From NCBI GenBank assembly GCA_020638095.1, contig JACKJF010000003.1, forward strand, positions 1,240,001 to 1,304,000: 64,000 nucleotides of DNA, in the 5' to 3' direction. The notes below the pieces were generated by a model. It saw only the letters and a program-made list of their open reading frames with translations. It was not told where the DNA came from and ran no database searches. This stretch comes from Hyphomicrobiaceae bacterium (GTDB taxonomy: Bacteria > Pseudomonadota > Alphaproteobacteria > Rhizobiales > Devosiaceae). Shown in pieces: positions 1 through 8,633 of this stretch (positions within the stretch are counted from its first letter, which is position 1; every line of letters starts with the position of its first letter). A program made the position numbers and the translations under genes.

Positions 1-12
1 CTCTGAAACGGC

Positions 13-1650
<1,638 letters not shown>

Positions 1651-1696
1651 TTATCTGTTCCTTGAATTCGAATTTCGGAAAAGGGCAGTTCGGGAC

Positions 1697-1987
1697 CTAG
1701 GCCTCGATCACACCCATGATGTCGCTTTCCTTCATGATCAGCAGATCTTCCCCGTTGATCTTGACCTCGGTGCCGGACCACTTGCCGAAAAGCACGCGGT
1801 CGCCGGCCTTGACGTCGAGAGCAACGACCTTGCCGCTGTCATCGCGCGCGCCGGGGCCTGCCGACACGATTACGCCTTCGGAGGGCTTTTCCTTGGCGGT
1901 GTCTGGAATGATGATGCCGCCAGCGGTCTTTTCCTCACTGTCGACTCGACGAACGACCACGCGGTCGTGAAGTGGACGGAAGCTCAT
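1697..1987 (-). CDS. groES: 10 kDa co-chaperonin GroES
   Basis: This is the heptameric lid of the GroEL folding chamber. It is 96 residues, the normal size, and begins [12 protein letters not shown]. The mobile loop that contacts GroEL spans about residues 19-35 ([17 protein letters not shown]). It is the first gene of the groES-groEL operon. The start codon lies 48 nt downstream of a perfect CIRCE element, which implies HrcA control of the operon. Confidence 0.99.
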   Translation of the reverse strand: MSFRPLHDRVVVRRVDSEEKTAGGIIIPDTAKEKPSEGVIVSAGPGARDDSGKVVALDVKAGDRVLFGKWSGTEVKINGEDLLIMKESDIMGVIEA

Positions 1988-2035
1988 GATTGCTCCTTTG
2001 CCTGATCCTGTTGTCCAACTCGCTAAATTGGGCTG

Positions 2036-2062
2036 TTAGCACTCTCGATTATGGAGTGCTAA
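2036..2062 (-). promoter_or_regulatory. CIRCE operator (HrcA binding site)
   Basis: This is a perfect inverted repeat TTAGCACTC-N9-GAGTGCTAA, identical to the CIRCE consensus bound by the heat-shock repressor HrcA. It sits between the -10 box and the groES start codon, so HrcA bound here would block groESL transcription. The HrcA gene is not in the window. Confidence 0.97.
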
Positions 2063-2074
2063 CAAGTCAGCGGG

Positions 2075-2103
2075 GATATAGGAGGGGCTAAATCCGGAGT
2101 CAA
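2075..2103 (-). promoter_or_regulatory. groESL promoter
   Basis: On the minus strand, TTGACT (2103-2098) is followed after exactly 17 nt by TATATC (2080-2075), a good housekeeping sigma-70 type promoter. The CIRCE operator begins 12 nt downstream of the -10, so it overlaps the expected transcription start. Whether an RpoH promoter overlaps this one cannot be decided by eye. Confidence 0.75.
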
Positions 2104-2178
2104 GATCACCAAAGTTTGGTTTGATCGTGTTTGCCGGTTGCGGGATGGAACGGCTCAATGAACGAGGAGAAACGATCC

Positions 2179-2544
2179 ATGCAAACCCCCGAATGCCGGA
2201 ACCGCGATATCACCATTACGCCCGAGCCGAGAACTGTCCGCGTCTTTCTTGACGGCAAGGAAGTGGCCTCGAGCAACGAGACGCTTGGGCTGCGCGAAGG
2301 CGGCTATCCGATTGTCTACTACTTTCCCAATAGCGTTCTTGCCGAACTGATGACGGAAGCATCCGACCATCAGACCTATTGCCCGTTCAAGGGCTATGCG
2401 AGCTATTTCCATTTGAGGAATGACGCCGGTGCCCTCGAACGGAACGCAATCTGGTTTTACGCCGAACCCTGTCCGCTCGTCGCGCCGATTCGTGATTATG
2501 TCGGCTTTTGGGGCGACACGGTTCGTGTCGCCGTCGACGGTTGA
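2179..2544 (+). CDS. DUF427-family small protein
   Basis: A 121-residue cytosolic protein that looks like the DUF427 family: a short beta-rich domain with the TVRVFLDGKEVASS strand near the N-terminus, a YFP segment, a TYCPFKGYASYF core and a C-terminal GFWGDTVRVAVDG strand. Its biochemical function is unknown. I chose the ATG at 2179 because a strong Shine-Dalgarno GAGGAGA lies at 2164-2170. Upstream in-frame ATGs at 2131 and 2158 have no comparable site. It diverges from groESL and converges on the NtrC-like gene with 28 nt between the stops. Confidence 0.8.
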   Translation: MQTPECRNRDITITPEPRTVRVFLDGKEVASSNETLGLREGGYPIVYYFPNSVLAELMTEASDHQTYCPFKGYASYFHLRNDAGALERNAIWFYAEPCPLVAPIRDYVGFWGDTVRVAVDG

Positions 2545-2572
2545 GACGAGGATCGGCAGGGAGTGAGCTCGA

Positions 2573-3958
2573 TCAGGCCGCGCCCTTGTGGCGCTCCAGT
2601 TCGTCCCATTGCTGGCGCTTGCGATAGATTGTCGAGGGACTGATTTCGAGCGCTGCAGCGGCCTGGGCGATATTGCCTTCGAAACGCGCGACTGCCCCCT
2701 CGATGATCCGCCGCTCCTGAACCCACATCGGCTCGACGAGCCTCGGCGCCGCCTCGCGCTCGGGCCGGAGCGGGCCGGAATAGGACATCAGCGGCATGCC
2801 GATACCGGCCATGCCTTCCGCGCTGAAATCGCCTCCATCCGTCTGCGAAGCGATCAGCGCCATCATCAATCGCAGTTCGCTGACATTGCCCGGCCAGTCC
2901 CGCGCAACGAGCGCATCGGCGACAGCGGGCGCGAGACGAGGCTGATCCTGAGAGGCCCCTTTGAGGAAGAACCGCGCGAGCGGCAGAATGTCTGCTGGGC
3001 GCTGGCGCAACGGGGGCAGGTGAAGCGTCAGAACGTGAAGACGATAAAAAAGGTCCTCGCGGAATGCCTTTTCCTCGATGCGCTGCAACAGGTTGGCGCT
3101 GGTCGAGCAGATGAGCCGGACATTTGCACTGCGTCCGTCACGCATCACATCTGGCGTGGCTGTCTGGAGGAACCGCAAAAGCCGCAATTGCGTTCCGCCG
3201 TCCAACGCGTCGACATGCCGGAGATGCAGCACCCCGCCATCAGCCGCAGCGATTGCGCCCTCGGACCGGCGATCGCCGAAAATGTGAGCTTCGGCCCGGA
3301 CAGTGCCCAGTTGCTCGCAATCCACTTCGATGAATGGCCAATCCGCCCGTCCGCTCGCCGCATGGATGGCGCGCGCAACGGCGCTTTTGCCCGTGCCCCT
3401 CTCGCCTGTGACAAAGACCGGCACTTCGACGGCGGCCGCACCCTCGATCTGGGCGATGATCGTCTGCATTTGAAGCGATGCGCCGACGAGACCATGAAAC
3501 TCGGCGACAATCTCTTCGGCCGGCTGCGCCAGCCGGATCGCGCCTGCTTTTCGATGTCGTTGACCAAGTTCGGCGAGTCTCGCGCCCAGCGTTTCAACCG
3601 CGAAAGGCTTGACCAGGTAGTCGTGCGCGCCAGATTGCAGAGCTGACATTGAGGAACTCACCGAGTCCGCCCGCGAGAGCGCGACCAGAAGGGCGCCGCC
3701 TGAAAGGTTCGCAAGCCGCCTCAAGGCGAATTCAAATCCCTTTTCGTGGGTGTCGAGCGTGGCAAGATCGGCCAGGACGACATCCGCTCCCGCGTTGCGC
3801 AGGTGAAGGACCGCGTCGGCCGGATTGGAGGCGAGCGCGACTTTCGCATGACGGCCGCCGTCTCCGGCAAGTCCTTCGCGAAGGCGAGCCGCGAACCCCT
3901 CGTCGCGATCGACGACAAGAATGCGCGGAATGCTGTCGGCGTCTGACCCTTCGGCCAT
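2573..3958 (-). CDS. NtrC-type response regulator with degenerate AAA+ domain
   Basis: A 461-residue protein with enhancer-binding-protein architecture: receiver domain (about 12-130, with an acidic DRDE pocket, an Asp in VVLADLATL, a Ser in LVALS and a Lys in LVKPF), AAA+ domain (about 155-385) and a C-terminal Fis-type helix-turn-helix (EGNIAQAAAALEISPSTIYRK). Walker A (GERGTGKS) and the FREDLFYRL arginine-finger region remain. The GAFTGA loop that contacts sigma-54 is gone (GDRRSEGAIAAA instead), the Walker B Asp-Glu is replaced (GVLHLRHVDAL), and the sensor-II Arg is Ser (WPGNVSEL). It therefore probably cannot remodel sigma-54 and may act as a phosphorylation-gated DNA-binding regulator. 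The start at 3958 removes an unlikely 57-residue N-terminal extension. It diverges from the EAL-domain gene. Confidence 0.85.
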   Translation of the reverse strand: MAEGSDADSIPRILVVDRDEGFAARLREGLAGDGGRHAKVALASNPADAVLHLRNAGADVVLADLATLDTHEKGFEFALRRLANLSGGALLVALSRADSVSSSMSALQSGAHDYLVKPFAVETLGARLAELGQRHRKAGAIRLAQPAEEIVAEFHGLVGASLQMQTIIAQIEGAAAVEVPVFVTGERGTGKSAVARAIHAASGRADWPFIEVDCEQLGTVRAEAHIFGDRRSEGAIAAADGGVLHLRHVDALDGGTQLRLLRFLQTATPDVMRDGRSANVRLICSTSANLLQRIEEKAFREDLFYRLHVLTLHLPPLRQRPADILPLARFFLKGASQDQPRLAPAVADALVARDWPGNVSELRLMMALIASQTDGGDFSAEGMAGIGMPLMSYSGPLRPEREAAPRLVEPMWVQERRIIEGAVARFEGNIAQAAAALEISPSTIYRKRQQWDELERHKGAA

Positions 3959-4140
3959 GGATCGGAAACCCTGAGACGGTATCGGGTGATTGCCGGCAAT
4001 TTGCGGGAACAGGGTAAACAAAATCTTTGCATGGCTTCGAATGGGTGACCGGAACTGCTGCATTTCCGGTCGGAACCGTTTCATTCGCGCGCCGCAAGAT
4101 GCTAAGAACGGGCGATTCCTTTTGCCCACAGAGATTGCCG

Positions 4141-5379
4141 GTGCAAAGCCTGATTTACCTCTTCGTCGCCGCTATCGGAGTTGGCCTTGGCGCCGCGGGG
4201 TATTTCGCCCTCAATCTGACGATTATCGAGGCCCTTCTGACCGGGCTCGTCGTGGCCGCGTTCTGCCTCGTTCTCGTCGAACGCAACATGCGCCGGCGCG
4301 CTCACGAACGGCTCGAAAGAAGCGTTCAGGATCTCTCGAGATTGCTGTCCACGGACGCCCAGGCAGGCCAGGCGCTCTCCAAGCGCATCAACGCGCTGGA
4401 ATCGATCGATGCCGGCCAGAGACTTGACGTGATCGAAGCCGATGTTTCGGTGCTTGGTACCGTGGTTCGCCAGCTGGCCGAAACAGTCGCCGACATCGAG
4501 GACGCGCAGGGGCACATCGGGGCCTCAGCGCCGGCTGCTGCCGCCGTTCCGGTTCCGACAGACGAGGACCCCGAGGAAAAGGACGAACTCGAACCGGTCA
4601 TTCCGATCGAAATGCTGCGGCAGGCGATCGAAGAGGGGCGCCTCCTTTTCTACGTCCAGCCGATCGTCACCCTGCCGGGCCGGCGCATTCATGGCTACGA
4701 CATCGTTCCGCATCTGCTCATGGAAGACGGCGAAGTGGCCGGACCCGAGGATTTCATGCCGCGCAGCGGACACGGGGACGTGGTCCGCATGATCGAAAGC
4801 CGCGCCATGGTTCAGGCCGTTGCTTTTGCCCGCCGCGCCAAGACCCAGGGTGCACCGGTCACGGTCTACATCCCGATGACCGACGCGACCCTGGCCAATG
4901 CCGCCTCCCGCCAGCATTTGCTCGCCCAGCTCGACGCCAATCAGGCGATCGTCCGCGAACTCTGCATCAAGGTCGCCGAGGCCGACTGGAAGCACCTCTC
5001 GGCCCTTGAGGACAAAGGTCTCGAAGCGCTGGCGGAAAAGGGCGCACATTTCTCGATCGGCAAGCTGAAGTCGCTTCGCCTGACCTTTTCAGAACTCATG
5101 CAGGCAGGCGTTCGCTCGGTGCGCGTCGATGCCAAACGCATCGTCGAGGATCCGGAAAGCTATACCGACTTTCACACCTCGGACATTGCGCCCTACCTGC
5201 AGCGCTATGAAATGGACCTCATCGTCACCGGGGTCACGAGCGAACAGCAGATACTCACCCTCATCGATGATGGCATGAACCTTGCGCAGGGTCCCCACAT
5301 CGCCAAACCCGGACCGATTCGCGAGGATCTGGCGCATCGGGAACCTGCTCCCGCGCGCAGAACCGCCAGCCTCAACTGA
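4141..5379 (+). CDS. TipF-like membrane protein with catalytically dead EAL domain
   Basis: About 412 residues from a GTG start at 4141. Two closely spaced membrane segments (about residues 2-50), an Arg-rich turn and a predicted coiled coil (about 55-115) are followed by an Ala/Pro/Glu linker and a C-terminal EAL-type fold (about 160-400). The fold is recognisable from FYVQPIV, but the catalytic set is missing: the EAL triad reads YDI, the VNLS Asn region reads VYIP, the DDFG metal site reads SIGK and the EGVE Glu is lost. It cannot be a c-di-GMP phosphodiesterase. The same layout is known in Caulobacter TipF, a c-di-GMP receptor for flagellum placement, and the TipF link is my inference. 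An in-frame ATG at 4099 and a longer frame from 4027 exist. None has a clear ribosome site, so the start is uncertain. Confidence 0.75.
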   Translation: MQSLIYLFVAAIGVGLGAAGYFALNLTIIEALLTGLVVAAFCLVLVERNMRRRAHERLERSVQDLSRLLSTDAQAGQALSKRINALESIDAGQRLDVIEADVSVLGTVVRQLAETVADIEDAQGHIGASAPAAAAVPVPTDEDPEEKDELEPVIPIEMLRQAIEEGRLLFYVQPIVTLPGRRIHGYDIVPHLLMEDGEVAGPEDFMPRSGHGDVVRMIESRAMVQAVAFARRAKTQGAPVTVYIPMTDATLANAASRQHLLAQLDANQAIVRELCIKVAEADWKHLSALEDKGLEALAEKGAHFSIGKLKSLRLTFSELMQAGVRSVRVDAKRIVEDPESYTDFHTSDIAPYLQRYEMDLIVTGVTSEQQILTLIDDGMNLAQGPHIAKPGPIREDLAHREPAPARRTASLN

Positions 5380-5416
5380 TTTCACGCCCAGCAATGCTCT
5401 TTTCGAAACGGCCCTG

Positions 5417-6274
5417 ATGACCGGTCTCAGTCTTTCGTCCCTGTCCGATCTCGACGGTCGCTATGATCGGCTCCTGTGCGACATCTGGGGGGTCGTTCAT
5501 AACGGCGTCGAACACGTGCCGGGAGCGGTTTCGGCGCTGACGCGCTTCCGCGAGAAGGGCGGGCAGGTTGCGCTCGTGTCGAATGCGCCGCGTCCCAATT
5601 CCTTTGTCCGCCAGACGCTCGCACGCCTCGGCGTTCCGCAAAGAGCCTACGATTGTGTGGTCACGTCGGGCGACGTGACCCAGACGCTCATTTCGGAATA
5701 TCGCGGACGCATCGTCCATCATGTCGGTCCGATTGACGATCGCAACCTCTTCGACGGAACGGGTGTTCTTTTCGGCGCGGCCGATGAGGCGGAGGTGCTG
5801 GTCGTTTCCGATCTCGATGACATTGGCGAGGACATTGCCGATTACGAGGACCAGATGGCCGAGTGGAAGATGCTCGGCCTGACCATGATCTGCGCCAACC
5901 CCGACAAGGTGGTCGAGGTTGGAGACCGCATGGTTCTCTGCGGCGGTGCGCTGGCCGATGCCTATGCCGAGCGTGGCGGCGAGGTGGTCATGGCCGGCAA
6001 GCCCTTTCCCCCAATCTACGAACTGGCACGATCGCGCCTCGCGGGCCTTGGCCTCGGCGGCGTGACACCGGAACGAACCCTGGTTATTGGCGACTCGGTC
6101 CGCACGGACGCCACAGGCGCCCGCGGTGAAGGAGCCGATTTCCTGTTCATAACCGGGTCGATCCACGCACCTGAACTGCACGGAGACGGGTCGGATGCCG
6201 ACGACGCCATCGTGCGGGCGCTTGTCGCCCCGTCAGGCGCCAACCTCGTCGGTTTCATGCGCAGGCTCGCCTGA
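5417..6274 (+). CDS. HAD-IIA hydrolase of the TIGR01459 type
   Basis: A 285-residue cytosolic haloacid-dehalogenase-superfamily phosphatase, subfamily IIA (relatives of NagD and p-nitrophenylphosphatase). Motif I is LCDIWGVVHNG near residue 18, where the second Asp of DxD is replaced by Trp-Gly, as I recall for the alphaproteobacterial TIGR01459 group. Motif II is LVSNAPRP, and motif IV is VIGDSVRTDATGARGEGAD. The substrate is unknown. It starts 37 nt after the EAL gene on the same strand, so it may be co-transcribed, and it ends 4 nt from the convergent cheZ-like gene. Confidence 0.85.
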   Translation: MTGLSLSSLSDLDGRYDRLLCDIWGVVHNGVEHVPGAVSALTRFREKGGQVALVSNAPRPNSFVRQTLARLGVPQRAYDCVVTSGDVTQTLISEYRGRIVHHVGPIDDRNLFDGTGVLFGAADEAEVLVVSDLDDIGEDIADYEDQMAEWKMLGLTMICANPDKVVEVGDRMVLCGGALADAYAERGGEVVMAGKPFPPIYELARSRLAGLGLGGVTPERTLVIGDSVRTDATGARGEGADFLFITGSIHAPELHGDGSDADDAIVRALVAPSGANLVGFMRRLA

Positions 6275-6278
6275 CCGC

Positions 6279-6926
6279 TCAGAACATCGCGTCGATGTCG
6301 GCCTGGGCCGTGCCGCCGCTCGTTGGGCCATGGAGCAACTGGTCCTGCTTGGCCCGCTCGCGATCGGTGAGCACGGGCCCCTCGCCGAGTTCGGCGGAAT
6401 CGATCACGTTGCAGAGCATGTTGATCCGGTCCTCGATGACTTTGATTGTCTCGACCACGCGGTTGACGCGCTGCCCGGTCAGGTCCTGGAAGGAACAGGA
6501 TTCAAAGATCAGCATCATCTGGTTTTCGACAAGCTGCCGGTAGGCGCCGGCGTCGGCATGGTCCGCCGACAGCACGGTTTCCGCAGCTTCCATGATCGCG
6601 TTGGTCGCCTGCTCGGTCGACCTGACCACCTCGTCGAGCTCTTTGCCGACCTCGGGAATGCGGTTCCGCGAAATGTCGCCGGCATGAACTTTTGAAATAT
6701 CCGTGCGCAGCTGCTCGATCTTCCTGAGTATGCCGCGCAGTTCACGCTGAAGCGTCGTGTCGATCCGTCTCAGAAGCGGTTGCAGCGAACTCGTCATGGC
6801 TTCGGCAACCCCGATCACGTCGGTCAGGGTCATCGGCCGGTCGCCATGCGCCCCAAGACGCCGGCCGAGCGCCACCAGGTTTTCGATGACAGACTGGTCC
6901 GAAATCGGCGTGTCCGTGGCTTTCAT
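6279..6926 (-). CDS. cheZ: CheZ-family protein phosphatase
   Basis: A 215-residue mostly helical protein of the CheZ family, which removes the phosphoryl group from CheY. The catalytic helix motif SCSFQDLTGQRVNRV is present, with the Asp and Gln that in E. coli CheZ (Asp143, Gln147) coordinate CheY magnesium and the attacking water. The C-terminus ends in a short acidic amphipathic peptide (QADIDAMF), like the CheY-binding tail of CheZ. The gene begins 2 nt after the stop of the upstream cheY gene, so the two proteins are very probably a functional pair. Other che genes are absent from the window. Confidence 0.85.
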   Translation of the reverse strand: MKATDTPISDQSVIENLVALGRRLGAHGDRPMTLTDVIGVAEAMTSSLQPLLRRIDTTLQRELRGILRKIEQLRTDISKVHAGDISRNRIPEVGKELDEVVRSTEQATNAIMEAAETVLSADHADAGAYRQLVENQMMLIFESCSFQDLTGQRVNRVVETIKVIEDRINMLCNVIDSAELGEGPVLTDRERAKQDQLLHGPTSGGTAQADIDAMF

Positions 6927-6928
6927 CG

Positions 6929-7312
6929 TCAGGCTCCGAAAACCGTGTCGATCTTGCCGCGCAGGGTTTGCGCATTGAACGGTTTGACGATGTAGTTGTT
7001 GACGCCCGCCTTCTTGGCCGCGATCACGTTTTCCGTCTTGGATTCGGCGGTGACCATGATGAAGGGCAGGCGTGCTGTCTGTTCGTTCGAGCGGACATGA
7101 CGCAGAAGATCGTAGCCGGTCATCGGTTCCATGTTCCAGTCGGAAATAATGAGCTGGTAGGGTTTCTCCCGCAGCCGTTCCAGCGCCTCGGTGCCGTCGC
7201 TCGCATCGTCGACATTATCGTAGCCGAGCTGCTTGAGCAGGTTGCGGATGATGCGGATCATCGTCGCATAATCGTCGACGATCAGGATCGGCGCATTGTG
7301 GTCAAGTGCCAT
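6929..7312 (-). CDS. Single-domain response regulator CheY-like
   Basis: A 127-residue stand-alone receiver domain. It shows the acidic pair (LIVDDYAT), the phospho-acceptor Asp in LIISDWNMEP, a Thr in MVTAES and a Lys in IVKPFNAQTL, so it should be phosphorylated. There is no output domain, as expected of CheY, which binds the flagellar switch or other targets. The start at 7312 is chosen for the ribosome site GGGAG 6 nt upstream; a 9-residue extension is possible. It is co-transcribed with the cheZ-like gene. Two palindromes lie just upstream at 7338-7373. Confidence 0.92.
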   Translation of the reverse strand: MALDHNAPILIVDDYATMIRIIRNLLKQLGYDNVDDASDGTEALERLREKPYQLIISDWNMEPMTGYDLLRHVRSNEQTARLPFIMVTAESKTENVIAAKKAGVNNYIVKPFNAQTLRGKIDTVFGA

Positions 7313-7337
7313 GTCGAACTCCCAGTTGCAGGATTTC

Positions 7338-7373
7338 ACCGGACATGTCCGGTCCCGGACTGCGGGAGTCCGG
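7338..7373. repeat. Paired palindromes upstream of cheY
   Basis: A perfect 16-bp palindrome ACCGGACATGTCCGGT (7338-7353) is followed directly by CCGGACT-GCGGG-AGTCCGG (7355-7373), a 7-bp inverted repeat. Both share the half-site CCGGAC(A/T). They lie 26-61 bp upstream of the cheY start codon, so they could be protein-binding sites or hairpins in the cheY leader. Confidence 0.7.
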
Positions 7374-7481
7374 TCGGCTCATGCCCGGCGAAGCTTGGCG
7401 TCCCCTCGGAAATTCAACGCTAGGTTTGCTCTGCAAAATCCGGGTAAATCGCGGGCTACGGGAAATTGCGGCCCCTCCAAG

Positions 7482-7525
7482 CGCATGCGCGCATGCGGCG
7501 AGGCGGCGGCTTGCAATTGCCGCCG
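7482..7525. repeat. Palindrome and stem-loop upstream of ribF
   Basis: CGCATGCGCGCATGCG (7482-7497) is a perfect 16-bp palindrome. CGGCGGC-8 nt-GCCGCCG (7504-7525) is a 7-bp stem with an AT-rich loop. They lie 55-98 nt upstream of the ribF GTG start, in the 267-bp gap between cheY and ribF, which otherwise shows no gene. I see no FMN riboswitch core here. Confidence 0.55.
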
Positions 7526-7579
7526 ACTTTGTGCAGGTTCCGCGCCGTTTCAAGAAAATCTCCCGCGGAGGCCATCGGA

Positions 7580-8557
7580 GTGGGGTTTCACGTTCTGAAC
7601 GGGCTCGACAACGTGCCGGCACCGGTGCGGGGATCGATCGTGGCGATCGGCAATTTCGATGGTCTCCATCGTGGCCATCAGACGGTTCTGGCGACGGCCC
7701 GCAAGCGCGCGGCGGAGCTCGGCGCGCCGAGCCTGCTGCTCACCTTCGAGCCGCATCCCGGCGACGTGTTTGCGCCCGAGCCGTTCATGTTCCGCCTCAC
7801 CGACGCCCATGCCAAGGCCCGTATCACAGAGGCGCTCGGGCTCGACGGCATCTGCATCATGCCGTTCAACAAGGACCTGGCGGCCGTTGAGGCGGAAGAT
7901 TTCGTCCGGCGCTTCCTGGTTGATGCGCTTGGCGTTGCCGGCGTGGTTGTCGGCGAGGATTTTCATTTCGGCCACAAGCGCAAGGGCACCCCGGCCTTTC
8001 TGCGCGACGCCGGCGAGCGCTATGGGTTCGAGGTTCTCCAGCTTGCGCTGCTTGAGGACAGCGACGACCCAATATCCTCGTCGCGCATTCGCGCCGCGCT
8101 CAATACCGGCTTGCTCGACATGGCCAACCACATGCTCGGCTATCACTGGATCATCGAAGGCCAGGTCATCGTCGGCGACCAGCGCGGCCGCGAACTCGGT
8201 TATCCGACGGCCAATTTCGAACTGCCCCACTGCTGCAAGCTCGAACACGGCATCTATGCCACCCGCGTGCGGCTTGGCGGCAGGCTGTTCGACGGTGTCG
8301 CCTCCTACGGCAAGCCCATGTTCGACATCCACAAGAGCCCCTTCGAGGTCCACATCTTCGACTTCAACGAGGATATTTATGGCCAAACCATCGAAGTGGC
8401 GCTAATAAGCCACATTCGCAGCCAGATGACCTTCAACGGGCTCGATGAACTCATTGTCCAGATGGATGCAGACAGCGCAAAGGCGAGGGCGATCTTGACG
8501 AACGCAAAGCCGATTTCAAAGCTCGACGAGGACCTCGGCTTCATTAGCCGGGGATAG
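7580..8557 (+). CDS. ribF: Bifunctional riboflavin kinase/FAD synthetase
   Basis: A 325-residue RibF that converts riboflavin to FMN and then FAD in the cytosol. The N-terminal adenylyltransferase domain carries [13 protein letters not shown] with the HxGH-type nucleotide motif, and [10 protein letters not shown] near residue 170. The C-terminal riboflavin kinase domain carries [14 protein letters not shown] and YGKPMFD. I place the start at GTG 7580 because GGAGG lies 8 nt upstream (7567-7571); longer in-frame extensions lack family similarity. It is followed 76 nt later by ileS, and ribF-ileS-lspA is a common bacterial order. Confidence 0.95.
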   Translation: MGFHVLNGLDNVPAPVRGSIVAIGNFDGLHRGHQTVLATARKRAAELGAPSLLLTFEPHPGDVFAPEPFMFRLTDAHAKARITEALGLDGICIMPFNKDLAAVEAEDFVRRFLVDALGVAGVVVGEDFHFGHKRKGTPAFLRDAGERYGFEVLQLALLEDSDDPISSSRIRAALNTGLLDMANHMLGYHWIIEGQVIVGDQRGRELGYPTANFELPHCCKLEHGIYATRVRLGGRLFDGVASYGKPMFDIHKSPFEVHIFDFNEDIYGQTIEVALISHIRSQMTFNGLDELIVQMDADSAKARAILTNAKPISKLDEDLGFISRG

Positions 8558-8633
8558 GGCCGCGAGCTCTGTCCCGCCAAAAAACGCCTGCCGCCGCCGT
8601 CAAGGCAAGTCCAAACTCACCGAACGAACGATC

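Noticed and set aside
4027..4140. N-terminal extension of the EAL protein from an upstream ATG
   Set aside because: It has no ribosome site, unlike composition and would precede a natural membrane start at 4141, though the exact start stays uncertain.
7313..7579. A possible FMN riboswitch before ribF
   Set aside because: None of the conserved RFN blocks is present; only unrelated palindromes are seen.
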